Shown here: positions 8,713-17,160 of the stretch, piece after piece
Numbering within the stretch: position 1 is the first letter of the stretch
How the letters are laid out: every line of letters begins with the position of its first letter
Source: Pseudomonas lundensis
Lineage (GTDB): Bacteria > Pseudomonadota > Gammaproteobacteria > Pseudomonadales > Pseudomonadaceae
Direction: 5' to 3'
NCBI RefSeq assembly: GCF_001042985.1
Contig: NZ_JYKY01000013.1
Location: 1-64,000 of the forward strand
Length of the DNA: 64,000 bases
Translations under genes and position numbers: made by a program
The notes under the pieces: model-generated
The model's database searches: none
The model's input: the letters and a program-made list of their open reading frames with translations, nothing else
Told to the model about the DNA's origin: nothing

Positions 8713-11516
8713 ACGAGACGCCTCAAATCTCAGCCCGACACTGTGACCAGATTAACCAGAATGCCCATTCTGGCAGTTGGCATCTCGATCTTGGCTCGCA
8801 ACTCCTCACTTGCTCCGATGAAGCCTGCCGCGTGCTCGGCCTGGATGTTGGTGCGCCAATAGCCTTCGAGCGATTCCTGCAGTGCATTCACCCTGAAGAC
8901 CGCCCCCTCTTCGATAGGGCATGGGATGCTGCCATGTGCGGAAAGACCCTTGATCTGCGGTATCGCATCGTCAGCGGAGGGCAGGTTCGCTGGATACACC
9001 TGCGGGCAACATTCAAGGGCGACGCCTCTGGTCGGCCCAGAGCGGCAGACGGGACGGTAGAGGACATCACCGATCTCAAGAGGGTCGAGCAGGCGCTGAA
9101 CGCTATGCGCCGACAGCGAGAAGAGTTGGCCAGCCACGTTCCCGGTATGCTTTACCAATACCGTCTTCGTCCGGACGGCAGCTCGCACTTCCCTTATGCC
9201 AGCGCGAGGATACAGGAAATATACGGGGTTGCACCGGAGGATGTTGTTGAGGATGCCACTCCTGCGTTCGCTGCGCTCCATCCTGAAGACCGCGACCGTG
9301 TGCATGAAACCATACAGGTGTCGGGGCAGTCACTCGCGCTTTGGCATGACGAGTACCGAGTGCAGTTTCCAGACGGTCGGGTGATCTGGGTCGAAGGTGA
9401 GGCGTCGCCTGAAGCCATGCCTGATGGGAGCATCCTCTGGCACGGCTATATCCATGATGTCACCTCACGCAGAAGATCCGCGGAAGAGCTTCGCCTTGCG
9501 GCTGAAGTTTTTGAGCACGCAGGAGAGGGCATCCTCGTTACGGACGCTCAAGGCCACATTGTCAACGTCAATCGGGCGTTTTCCGTGATCACTGGTTATG
9601 CGCGGGAGGAAGTAATGGGTCAGACACCTCGTCTGCTCGAGTCCGATCGCTATGACGATGAGTTCTATCAGACCGTTTGGCAGGCTCTGCGTGAGCACGA
9701 CTATTGGCACGGAGAGCTCTGGTGCCGACGCAAGAACGGCAGTCAGTTTGCCGCGCTGCTGACGATCAGTGCAGTGCCGGATATGCAGGGCAATATCGAG
9801 CATTACGCAGCCATGTTTTCCGACATCACAGCGCTGAAGGAAAACCAGCAACAGCTTGAACGCGTTGCTCATTACGACCTGCTCACCGGCTTGCCCAATC
9901 GACTATTGCTTGGAGACCGCCTTAAGCAGGCCATTGCTCAGACACGTCGGCGTGGTATGCACCTGGTGGTTGTCCTCATCGATCTGGATGGATTCAAGAA
10001 GGTCAACGACCAGCACGGCCACGCAGTCGGCGACAAATTGCTGTCCGTCCTGTCCAGGCGTATGACGCAAGTGTTGCGCGAAGGCGATACTTTGGCCCGT
10101 CTCGGTGGTGATGAGTTTGTCGCTATTCTGGTCGACCTGCCGGATATTTCCGTCAGCGTACCGATTCTCGATCGCCTGATCGAGGTGGCTGCACAGCCCA
10201 TACCGATTGGTGACGCACTGTGTGAGGTGAGCGCGAGTATCGGTGTGAGCTACTACCCGCAAGGCGAAGATATCGATGCCGACCAACTGCTGCGGCAGGC
10301 AGATCAGGCTATGTATCGTGCCAAGCAAGCCGGCAAGAATCGATATCACGTTTTCGATACGGAGAAGGATCGTACGCTGCGCAACCGTTACGAAGGATTG
10401 GACAGCATAGAGAATGCACTTGCCAATGGGCAGTTTCTGCTTTATTTCCAACCTAAGGTCAACATGCGCACCGGTGAGGTGCTGGGCGCCGAAGCCTTGA
10501 TCCGCTGGCAACATCCGGCGCGTGGCTTGTTATCTCCTGCCTCCTTCCTACCCCTCATAGAGAATCATCCGCTCGGGATTGCTGTGGGGAAATGGACCAT
10601 CGAGGCTGCGCTGACCCAGATCGAAATTTGGCGCAAGGCCGGCCTAAATGTCCCGATCAGCGTGAATATCGATGCCGAGCACTTGCTTCAACCGGATTTC
10701 ATCATGCATCTACGGGGTATGTTGTCACGACACCCCGGCGCCCAAGCGCAAGACCTTGAACTGGAAATCCTCGAAACCAGCGCCGTGGAGGACTTCGTTC
10801 AAGTGTCTCAGTCGATGGCGCTGTGCGAAAGGATGGGATTGCGTTTTGCCCTCGACGATTTCGGCAGCGGCTATTCATCGCTTACCTATCTGAAGCGCCT
10901 GCCCGCGTACCTGCTCAAGATCGACCAAGGTTTTATACGCGACATGCTCGAGGACCCGGACGATATCGCCATCCTGGATGCGCTACTGGCACTGGCAAGG
11001 TCGTTTGGCAGGAACTGCATCGCGGAGGGAGTCGAATCCATCAAGCATGGAGAAATTCTGCTGCGTCTGGGATGCGAGTGGGGCCAGGGTTATGCCATCG
11101 GGCATCCGATGCCGGTGCATGAATTCGAGCAATGGCTACACACCTGGCAGGTACCCTTATCCTGGAAGGGATTCAAACCTGACAGTCGCTCCGCGCTGCC
11201 CGTGCCGTTCACATACGCCGACCACCGGGTCTGGATTTCCCAGATGATCGACTATCTGTCAGGTAAGACCCAAGTGCCGCCTCAACCCGAAGCACTCCAA
11301 TACTGGCGGGATCAAAGTGGCTGCCCGACGTTCTTCGGCAAGGATCCTGATGATCAGGTCGATGTCCTGCATCAGAGCATCCAGCAGTTAGCGCACACCC
11401 TGAGTGAAATGAAAAATGCCGGCCGTGTCGAGGCATTGAAGGCTGGCATCGACAAGTTGCAACATTTGCAGGCGGATCTGCTGGGATTGCTGCCGCCAGA
11501 CCAGAAGCCGGATTGA
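8709..11516 (+). CDS. PAS-PAS-PAS-GGDEF-EAL c-di-GMP signalling protein
   Basis: 935-residue cytoplasmic protein with three PAS modules (about residues 15-130, 145-255, 260-375), a GGDEF domain (385-550) and an EAL domain (575-810). The synthase motif GGDEF is intact at 466-470 and preceded by an RxxD inhibitory site (REGD, 457-460). EAL catalytic motifs are kept (EALIRW at 595, DDFGSGYSS, EGVES). It may therefore make or break c-di-GMP. The last ~120 residues hold an extra helical region with His/Cys residues (ADHRVW, SGCPTFFG, VLHQSIQQL) that loosely resembles a chemoreceptor zinc-binding domain. No membrane segment is seen. The start is TTG 8709 with AAGGAG eight bases upstream. It lies between trx and a trx tail remnant and is not part of the usual tLST core as I know it. 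Confidence 0.9.
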   Translation: MNETPQISARHCDQINQNAHSGSWHLDLGSQLLTCSDEACRVLGLDVGAPIAFERFLQCIHPEDRPLFDRAWDAAMCGKTLDLRYRIVSGGQVRWIHLRATFKGDASGRPRAADGTVEDITDLKRVEQALNAMRRQREELASHVPGMLYQYRLRPDGSSHFPYASARIQEIYGVAPEDVVEDATPAFAALHPEDRDRVHETIQVSGQSLALWHDEYRVQFPDGRVIWVEGEASPEAMPDGSILWHGYIHDVTSRRRSAEELRLAAEVFEHAGEGILVTDAQGHIVNVNRAFSVITGYAREEVMGQTPRLLESDRYDDEFYQTVWQALREHDYWHGELWCRRKNGSQFAALLTISAVPDMQGNIEHYAAMFSDITALKENQQQLERVAHYDLLTGLPNRLLLGDRLKQAIAQTRRRGMHLVVVLIDLDGFKKVNDQHGHAVGDKLLSVLSRRMTQVLREGDTLARLGGDEFVAILVDLPDISVSVPILDRLIEVAAQPIPIGDALCEVSASIGVSYYPQGEDIDADQLLRQADQAMYRAKQAGKNRYHVFDTEKDRTLRNRYEGLDSIENALANGQFLLYFQPKVNMRTGEVLGAEALIRWQHPARGLLSPASFLPLIENHPLGIAVGKWTIEAALTQIEIWRKAGLNVPISVNIDAEHLLQPDFIMHLRGMLSRHPGAQAQDLELEILETSAVEDFVQVSQSMALCERMGLRFALDDFGSGYSSLTYLKRLPAYLLKIDQGFIRDMLEDPDDIAILDALLALARSFGRNCIAEGVESIKHGEILLRLGCEWGQGYAIGHPMPVHEFEQWLHTWQVPLSWKGFKPDSRSALPVPFTYADHRVWISQMIDYLSGKTQVPPQPEALQYWRDQSGCPTFFGKDPDDQVDVLHQSIQQLAHTLSEMKNAGRVEALKAGIDKLQHLQADLLGLLPPDQKPD

Positions 11517-11552
11517 TGCCATGCATGGGACAAAGGGTTGACGTGCAAGAGG

Positions 11553-11667
11553 CTGATCCACCCATCGGCGGCGCCACGGGCGCGCAGGACATTATGCGCT
11601 GGGTGGCTTCGCAATTGCCTCGGCAATCCAGGTGTAATCGAGTCGTCTTCTCGGACTCCCCGTTCCA
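11553..11667 (+). pseudogene. Remnant of a second thioredoxin 3' end
   Basis: A frame across this stretch reads GATGAQDIMRWVASQLP, nearly the same as the trx C-terminus GAMGAQDIMRWVTSRLP encoded at ~8502-8550. The DNA match is almost exact over 28 bases (8506-8533 against 11577-11604) and then diverges. There is no start codon or thioredoxin fold upstream, so it is a leftover tail. It suggests that the GGDEF-EAL gene was placed next to trx by recombination within or beside thioredoxin sequence, or that a tandem trx copy was lost. Confidence 0.75.
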
Positions 11668-11671
11668 TTAG

Positions 11672-12863
11672 GGAAGGTCTGAAAAAGACTTCCCGAATCT
11701 GGTGAAACACGCCGATCCCGCCAGCCGAGTTTTTCCATGAAGCAGATGACCTTCGCCGACGCCGAGTACGCCGGCAAGCGCAAGCAGACCCGTAAGGAAT
11801 TGTTCCTGATCGAGATGGATCAGGTGGTGCCGTGGAAGGGATTGATTGCCCTGATCGAGCCACACTACCCAAAGGGTGAAGGTGGTCGTCCAGCCTATCC
11901 GCTGATGGCCATGTTACGTATCCATCTGATGCAGAACTGGTTCGGCTACAGCGACCCGGCCATGGAAGAAGCGCTCTACGAGACGACCATCCTGCGTCAG
12001 TTCGCCGGGCTGAGCCTGGAGCGTATTCCCGACGAAACCACCATCCTAAATTTCCGTCGCTTGCTGGAGAAACATGAGCTGGCAGCCGGCATCCTCGGCG
12101 TAATCAATGGCTACCTGGGGGATCGCGGCCTGTCGCTGCGCCAGGGCACTATCGTCGATGCCACACTGATCCACGCGCCCAGCTCGACCAAGAACCAGGA
12201 CGGCAAGCGCGATCCGGAGATGCACCAGACCAAGAAGGGCAACCAGTACTACTTCGGCATGAAGGCCCACATCGGTGTGGATGACGAGTCGGGGCTGGTG
12301 CACAGCGTGGTCGGCACGGCGGCAAACGTGGCGGATATCACCCAGGTCGACAAACTGCTGCACGGTGAAGAGAACGTCGTCTGCGCCGATGCCGGCTACA
12401 CCGGCGTCGAAAAGCGCCCCGAACATGCTGGCCGCGAAGTGATCTGGCAGGTCGCAGCACGCCGCAGCACCTACAAGAAGCTCGATAAACGCAGCGCCCT
12501 GTACAAAGCCAAGCGCAAGATCGAGAAGGCCAAGGCACAAGTGCGAGCGAAGGTCGAGCACCCGTTTCGAGTGATCAAGCGCCAGTTCGGTTACGTGAAG
12601 GTGCGCTTCCGTGGCCTGGCCAAGAACACCGCTCAGCTGGTGACGCTGTTCGCGCTGTCGAACCTATGGATGGCGCGCCGACATTTGCTGACTACCGCAG
12701 GAAAGGTGCACCTGTAATGCGGAAAATGGCTGCTGCGAGGTGCTCGCGGCGGCCAAAAACGGAGAACTGAGCGGGTTACCTGGTCGATTTTGATCGACGG
12801 CCCGCTTTCAAAAGCAGCGAGGGCTGAAGTCGACCGGAAATACAGGGTTACTTCAGACCTTCC
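11672..12863 (+). mobile_element. IS5-family insertion sequence, complete, with TTAG target duplication
   Basis: A 1192-bp element bounded by perfect 12-bp inverted repeats GGAAGGTCTGAA (11672-11683) and TTCAGACCTTCC (12852-12863). It is flanked by the 4-bp direct repeat TTAG (11668-11671 and 12864-12867), the YTAR target preferred by the IS5 group. It contains one intact DDE transposase. Removing one copy of TTAG and the element joins CCGTTCCA to the leader of psiE, so it inserted just upstream of psiE. Confidence 0.95.
11737..12717 (+). CDS. IS5-family transposase (DDE)
   Basis: 326-residue transposase filling most of the IS element. The N-terminus has the IS5 DUF772-like region (RPAYPLMAMLRIHLMQNWFGYSDPAMEEAL). 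The DDE catalytic residues are visible in GTIVDATLI, VCADAGYTGVEKR and the E of KVEHPFRVIKRQFG, followed by FALSNLWMARR. There is no frameshift, so the element may still be active. ATG 11737 is the first start within the element. Confidence 0.95.
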   Translation: MKQMTFADAEYAGKRKQTRKELFLIEMDQVVPWKGLIALIEPHYPKGEGGRPAYPLMAMLRIHLMQNWFGYSDPAMEEALYETTILRQFAGLSLERIPDETTILNFRRLLEKHELAAGILGVINGYLGDRGLSLRQGTIVDATLIHAPSSTKNQDGKRDPEMHQTKKGNQYYFGMKAHIGVDDESGLVHSVVGTAANVADITQVDKLLHGEENVVCADAGYTGVEKRPEHAGREVIWQVAARRSTYKKLDKRSALYKAKRKIEKAKAQVRAKVEHPFRVIKRQFGYVKVRFRGLAKNTAQLVTLFALSNLWMARRHLLTTAGKVHL

Positions 12864-12895
12864 TTAGCGCTTCATTGAAAGAGAGAGCAACGCTT

Positions 12896-13366
12896 ATGCA
12901 TAAAGAATCTGGCCACACGGCCCTTGACGAGATGCGCTCCCAGTGGCGGTTGATGACGGTTTACGAGCGCTTCGAGCAGGTCGTCGCCCTCGTTCTGTCG
13001 GCGGTAATTGCCGTCATCATCGTGGTGTCGCTGTTCCAGCTCATCGCCATCGTCTTCACGCTGCTGGTTCTCGATGCCTTCAATCCCCTGGATCACAAGG
13101 TATTCCAGAGTGTGTTCGGCATGATCATGACGCTCTTGATCGCGATGGAGTTCAAGCATTCCATCGTGCGCGTGGCGCTGCGTAAGGAAAGCATCATCCA
13201 GGTCAAGACCGTCATTCTGATCGCGATCCTGGCACTGGCCCGCAAGTTCATCATCCTTGACCCCGACGTTGATCCTGCCAAATTGGCCGCCCTGGCGGGG
13301 ACGATACTGGCCTTGGGTCTGACCTATTGGCTCATGCGTGAACGCGACGACCGGAAGAGCGAGTGA
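12896..13366 (+). CDS. psiE: PsiE-like inner-membrane protein
   Basis: 156-residue membrane protein with four predicted helices (first VVALVLSAVIAVIIVVSLF, last LAALAGTILALGLTYWLM), matching the phosphate-starvation-inducible PsiE family, which is commonly present in tLST islands. The biochemical role of PsiE is unknown. ATG 12896 has a GAGAGAG stretch upstream; an alternative TTG at 12875 would lie at the same ribosome site. The IS5 element sits 29 bp before the ATG, so its normal read-through from trx is probably disturbed unless the IS supplies a promoter. The M48 pseudogene starts 7 bp after its stop. Confidence 0.8.
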   Translation: MHKESGHTALDEMRSQWRLMTVYERFEQVVALVLSAVIAVIIVVSLFQLIAIVFTLLVLDAFNPLDHKVFQSVFGMIMTLLIAMEFKHSIVRVALRKESIIQVKTVILIAILALARKFIILDPDVDPAKLAALAGTILALGLTYWLMRERDDRKSE

Positions 13367-13373
13367 TTGGACC

Positions 13374-13968
13374 ATGGCTCTTTATAGTCTAGACGGTCGA
13401 CACGATGCCAGGTCGAGGCACCGCTGGCTCAATCCGCTTTCAAACCGTGTTGCTGGTTTTGACCCTGGTGGGGATCGCGGCTGCCGTTGGCAGTCTGCTG
13501 TTGGGCGAGCATGGCCTTTGGCTGGCACTGGCAACATGCGCATTGACCCTGCTGATCGAACCTGTCGTCGCCTCCGCGATGACCTTGCGCCTGTATGGCG
13601 TCCGTCCCTTGCGCAGCAATGAAGCCCCCGTAATCTGGTCGTTGCTGCGAGCGCTTACAACGCGCGCCGGGTTGCCGAACACGCCGGTTCCGTACTATGT
13701 GCCCAGCGGCATCGTCAATGTTAATGCCTTTGCCACCGGCTCCAGGCGCCTTGCCTCCATTGCCCTCACGGATGGTCTGCCCGGCTGGGGAAATCCCGAG
13801 CCGTCTTGGTTGCGCACGCATACGGCGGCAGAGAATCGTATCGCGCGCCTGATGGAGTTGGCGCCTCAGCCATCGCAGACCCTGCCGTTCCAAACGGATT
13901 ATCTCGTGCCAAGGTCGTTCGCCCCGATGTGCCCACCACGCCGGGGCCTGAGCGGCCTTTGGCGCTAA
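13374..13968 (+). pseudogene. Broken M48-family (HtpX-like) metalloprotease gene
   Basis: The reading frame starts at ATG 13374 (MALYSLDGRHDARSR), then shifts at about 13,434, where an extra C moves the sequence from frame RHRWLN into frame RFQTVLLVLTLVG. The second frame continues through a membrane segment and ASIALTDGL, then jumps to the C-terminal GWGNPEPSWLRTH...RIARLMEL. The whole middle part, which should hold the HExxH zinc site and further helices, is missing. The product cannot be a protease. In intact islands this gene encodes a membrane M48 peptidase expected to work with FtsH in membrane quality control. Both psiE upstream and degP downstream remain intact. Confidence 0.88.
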
Positions 13969-13991
13969 ATCACTCGAAAGGAGCCTCCGTC

Positions 13992-15146
13992 ATGTCTTCC
14001 CCCGGTCCTTACCCACAACGCCCAGCTCCGGATCATTTCGTCCGGCGCTGGCTCGTCATCACTGCGTGCGTTGCAGCACTCATGCTGTTCTGGCAGTTCC
14101 TGCCCGCCATCGAAGCCTGGTTCAGCCCGCGCCAAGCCGCTGAGCGCACCGTCACGCCGCGTGGCGATCTGGCCGCTGACGAACAGGCCACCATCGAACT
14201 GTTCGAAAAATCACGCGCCTCGGTGGTCTACATCACCACCGCGCAGCTGGTGCGCGACGTCTGGACGCGCAATGTCTTCTCCGTGCCCCGTGGCACGGGA
14301 TCGGGCTTCATTTGGGACGACGCCGGCCATGTCGTCACCAACTTCCACGTCATCCAGGGCGCGTCCGAAGCCACCGTCAAGCTTGCCGACGGCCGCGACT
14401 ACCAGGCCGCGCTGGTGGGGGCGAGCCCAGCGCACGACATCGCCGTAATCAAGATCGGCGTCGGCTTCAAACGCCCACCGGCGGTGCCGGTGGGCACCAG
14501 TGCCGATCTCAAGGTGGGGCAAAAGGTCTTTGCCATTGGCAATCCCTTCGGGCTCGACTGGACGCTCACCACCGGCATCGTCTCCGCGCTTGACCGCACC
14601 CTTTCCGGCGACGCCAGTGGCCCGGCCATTGACCACCTGATCCAGACCGACGCCGCTATCAACCCCGGCAATTCCGGTGGCCCGCTGCTCGATTCGGCTG
14701 GGCGGCTGATCGGCATCAATACCGCCATCTACAGTCCGTCTGGCGCCTCGGCCGGCATCGGCTTTGCGGTGCCGGTCGATACCGTCATGCGCGTGGTGCC
14801 GCAAGTCATAAAGACCGGCAAGTACATCCGTCCGGCGCTGGGCATCGAGGTGGATGAGCAGCTCAACGCGCGTCTGCAGGCGCTGACCGGCAGTAAGGGC
14901 GTATTCGTATTGCGCGTGACGCCGGGCTCGGCGGCGCACAGGGCCGGGCTCGTCGGCGCCGAGGTCACCGCAGGCGGCATCGTGCCCGGCGATCGCGTTA
15001 TCAGCATCGACGGTATCGCCGTCGACGACGTCACCACATTACAGGCCCGGCTAGACGACAAGAACGTTGGAGATGTTGTGGTCTTGTTAGTGGAGCGGGC
15101 CGGCAAGACTCGCGAGATGCTTGTGGAACTACAACCGGGAGTTTGA
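13992..15146 (+). CDS. degP: DegP/DegS-like periplasmic serine protease, membrane anchored
   Basis: 384-residue HtrA-family protease. One N-terminal membrane anchor (about residues 20-38, LVITACVAALMLFWQFLPA) places the protease in the periplasm. The trypsin-like domain carries the catalytic triad His119 (TNFHVIQG), Asp149 (AHDIAVIKI) and Ser228 (GNSGGPLL). A single PDZ domain (about 280-375) follows, so the layout is closer to DegS/HtrA than to two-PDZ DegP. It would degrade or refold damaged envelope proteins. ATG 13992 has AAAGGAG eight bases upstream; the longer open frame begins inside the M48 pseudogene and is rejected. It is the usual last gene of the tLST core. Confidence 0.93.
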   Translation: MSSPGPYPQRPAPDHFVRRWLVITACVAALMLFWQFLPAIEAWFSPRQAAERTVTPRGDLAADEQATIELFEKSRASVVYITTAQLVRDVWTRNVFSVPRGTGSGFIWDDAGHVVTNFHVIQGASEATVKLADGRDYQAALVGASPAHDIAVIKIGVGFKRPPAVPVGTSADLKVGQKVFAIGNPFGLDWTLTTGIVSALDRTLSGDASGPAIDHLIQTDAAINPGNSGGPLLDSAGRLIGINTAIYSPSGASAGIGFAVPVDTVMRVVPQVIKTGKYIRPALGIEVDEQLNARLQALTGSKGVFVLRVTPGSAAHRAGLVGAEVTAGGIVPGDRVISIDGIAVDDVTTLQARLDDKNVGDVVVLLVERAGKTREMLVELQPGV

Positions 15147-15159
15147 TGGAAAGTGGGTC

Positions 15160-15396
15160 ATGGATCTGCACAGCGAAGCAGCCAAGCGACTTCAGCCTTG
15201 CGCCGAACTACGAGCCCTAGCTAGTGCAGTGGGGGGAAGGCTGTTTAGGTTAAATGGGGAGCAGTTGATCGGCGGCAGTCTCGAGCTCGTCTGGCTGGAT
15301 ACCGAGCGTCCCGCACTACCGCGCGAAGAGGTTGATTTCGGCGCACTGTGGGACATATTGCATGACGATGTGGTACTAGTGGTGCCACATGTTTGA
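15160..15396 (+). CDS. Small hypothetical protein
   Basis: A 78-residue frame (MDLHSEAAKRLQPC... ending VVLVVPHV) follows degP by 13 bp. I recognise no family. It is acidic near its C-terminus and has no signal peptide or membrane helix. The start is uncertain: ATG 15160 has AAAGTGG upstream, and an earlier ATG at 15145 overlaps the degP stop in another frame. Its TGA (15394-15396) directly touches the stop codon of the convergent msrA (15397-15399), which suggests a recombination joint or a truncated gene. Confidence 0.45.
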   Translation: MDLHSEAAKRLQPCAELRALASAVGGRLFRLNGEQLIGGSLELVWLDTERPALPREEVDFGALWDILHDDVVLVVPHV

Positions 15397-15921
15397 TTAT
15401 TTTTTGATTATTTTTTCCAGTTTTGCGAGCTTTGGTGAGATTGATATCTGGCAGTATCTGTTGCTTGGATTCTTTGTGAAGAAGTCTTGGTGATACTCCT
15501 CAGCCTCGAAAAATTCAGCTAACCTCTCTAGGGTGGTTACCACTGGGCTTTTCCAGGTGCCTTTTTTTTCGGTTTCTAGTATTGCGTTTTTCGCGATTTC
15601 TAGCTGTTCGTCGTTATTATAAAATATGGCGGATCGATATTGGGTTCCAGTATCTGCGCCTTGTCTGTTTAGAGTGGTTGGGTCATGTATTGCAAAGAAA
15701 ATATCAAGTAATTCGGATAGGCTAATTTCGCTACTGTCAAATTCAACTTTTATTGCTTCAGCATGACCTGTTTTGCCAGTGCATACATCATCATAAGTTG
15801 GTGCGTTTAGGGTTCCTCCCGTGTAGCCACATATCACAGACTGAACGCCTTTGATTCTCTTGAAGACCGGTTCAAGACACCAAAAGCAACCGCCTGCTAG
15901 AACTATTTTTTCAGTTTTCAT
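15397..15921 (-). CDS. msrA: Peptide methionine sulfoxide reductase MsrA
   Basis: 174-residue MsrA that would reduce methionine-S-sulfoxide in oxidised proteins using thioredoxin. The active site GCFWC (nucleophile Cys12, then Cys15) and the MsrA blocks GYTGG, TGHAEAIKVEFD, HDPTTLNRQGADTGTQYRS and AEEYHQDFF are complete. Base use is strikingly AT-rich against the GC-rich neighbours, with many TTT, ATT and AAA codons, so it was probably acquired separately. It is encoded against all surrounding island genes and shares no gap with the small ORF it meets. Functionally it fits the island's oxidative-repair theme and the nearby trx. Confidence 0.95.
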   Translation of the reverse strand: MKTEKIVLAGGCFWCLEPVFKRIKGVQSVICGYTGGTLNAPTYDDVCTGKTGHAEAIKVEFDSSEISLSELLDIFFAIHDPTTLNRQGADTGTQYRSAIFYNNDEQLEIAKNAILETEKKGTWKSPVVTTLERLAEFFEAEEYHQDFFTKNPSNRYCQISISPKLAKLEKIIKK

Positions 15922-16020
15922 TGGGGCCTCTGTATAAAAGTCAGGGGGGCTGGGGTGCGGCCGATATGGGGGCAGCGTGGCTGCTATGCTTACACTTAGA
16001 TCGTCTGGCCGGCGCTATAG

Positions 16021-16059
16021 CTATGCTGAGGCGTCCTAGCAATAGGATTCCTAGCATAG
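16021..16059. repeat. Imperfect inverted repeat before the methyltransferase fragment
   Basis: CTATGCTGAGG at the left and its near complement CCTAGCATAG at the right form a 39-bp hairpin-like palindrome immediately upstream of the truncated methyltransferase. A further CTATGCT lies at ~15,984. It could be a recombination site or the footprint of the event that removed the methyltransferase N-terminus. Confidence 0.45.
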
Positions 16060-16060
16060 A

Positions 16061-16852
16061 TTGACTCTTGACGATCCTCCTAATCCCTGCACAGGAGCGT
16101 CCCGGTCAGGTAAGGCCAAGAACAAGCTGGTGGCTACTGAGGACCATCCGTCAGCAGGAGCTTTGTTCATGGACTTTCTGGAGTTTGTGCGTTTCGCAAA
16201 CCCGGCGATTGCGATCATAGAGAACGTGCCCGACTACCTGAACAGTACCTCGATGTTGGTCATTCGTTCTGCTCTTGATTCATTTGGGTACAGCGTTTTC
16301 GAGTGCATTTTGGATGGTGCGAAATATGGAGCGTTAGAGGACCGGTCAAGGATGGCTGTGGTTGCTTATACGGAAGGTGCTCTAACGAACCTGACAGCGG
16401 AAGATGTTCGCCCTTTGAGGAGCAAGGAGGCGACCTTGGAAGCCATCCTGGAGCCTATTTCACCAGATGATGCGCGGTGGAGAAGTTTCGACTACCTGCA
16501 TGACAAGGAAACGCGAGATCTGGCAGCTGGAAAGAATTTTCAGCGTCAGTTGCTCCCCTCATCAGCGGCCACCTGTGGATGTATCGGAAGGGGGTATGCC
16601 AAGGGGCGAAGCACGGAACCATTCATTCTTCATCCCACGAAACCCGGCCTCAGCCGGTTGCTCACGGCTCGCGAGCACGCAAGGGTTAAAACGATACCGG
16701 AGGAAGTGGTCGCAGGGGTTTCTGAGACAGTCGCTCATGAAATATTGGGGCAGTCCGTGATCTTTACTGCGTTCGAGGCACTGGCTGCGGCTGTTGGACG
16801 CTTACTGGTCAGATCGATAGACGTCGAGGTGTTGGCGCTGATGGAAAATTGA
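16061..16852 (+). pseudogene. C5-cytosine DNA methyltransferase, N-terminus missing
   Basis: The 263-codon frame shows the central and C-terminal part of a DNA (cytosine-5) methyltransferase: a PC motif (PCTGAS), the ENV motif (IIENVPDYLNS), the RSR segment (EDRSRMAVVA), and a C-terminal LTAREHARVKTIPEE...HEILGQSV block. The AdoMet-binding FxGxG motif expected about 60-80 residues before PC is absent, and a stop lies just upstream at 16,052. The final codons ALMEN and the stop come from the terminus of an IS21 element that begins at 16830, so the natural 3' end is also lost. The product is unlikely to be active. It may derive from a restriction-modification or ICE-borne orphan methyltransferase. 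Confidence 0.75.
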
Positions 16853-17023
16853 CCCACCCTGCCGATTGAAATTTGACCCAGGGCGGATTGCTGATTTTGT
16901 TACCAGCAACTGTGGATAAGTCTACCAGCGCAGCTGCTGTTGCCCCCACTCCTTCGCTAGCCCAGTTCAGTTGTTTAAGACCTGCCACACGCAGCCATGT
17001 AGCAGGCCGTCGTCGCCATGAAA

Positions 17024-17160
17024 TCAGAACGGCTCATCGTCCTCCGGTTCTTGGCCGCCCTTACGCTTTCGCTCCCGTGATTTGATCTTGGCCTGGGCCG
17101 CCAAGCTACTGTGTTGCAGGCGATAGGACTCGTTACCGGTTTCGACGATGTGGCAGTGGT
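17024..17160 (-). pseudogene. istB C-terminal fragment
   Basis: Read on the minus strand, this stretch gives LTHHCHIVETGNESYRLQ and ends in a basic tail KIKSRERKRKGGQ...DDEPF before a stop at 17024-17026. This is the usual C-terminus of the IS21 helper ATPase IstB. Everything before it, including the AAA+ core, has been deleted and the istA fragment is joined directly, in a different frame. Confidence 0.75.

Noticed and set aside
16053..16852. Intact restriction-modification methyltransferase
   Set aside because: The AdoMet-binding N-terminal motif is absent, the frame is closed by a stop just upstream, and its end is provided by an IS.
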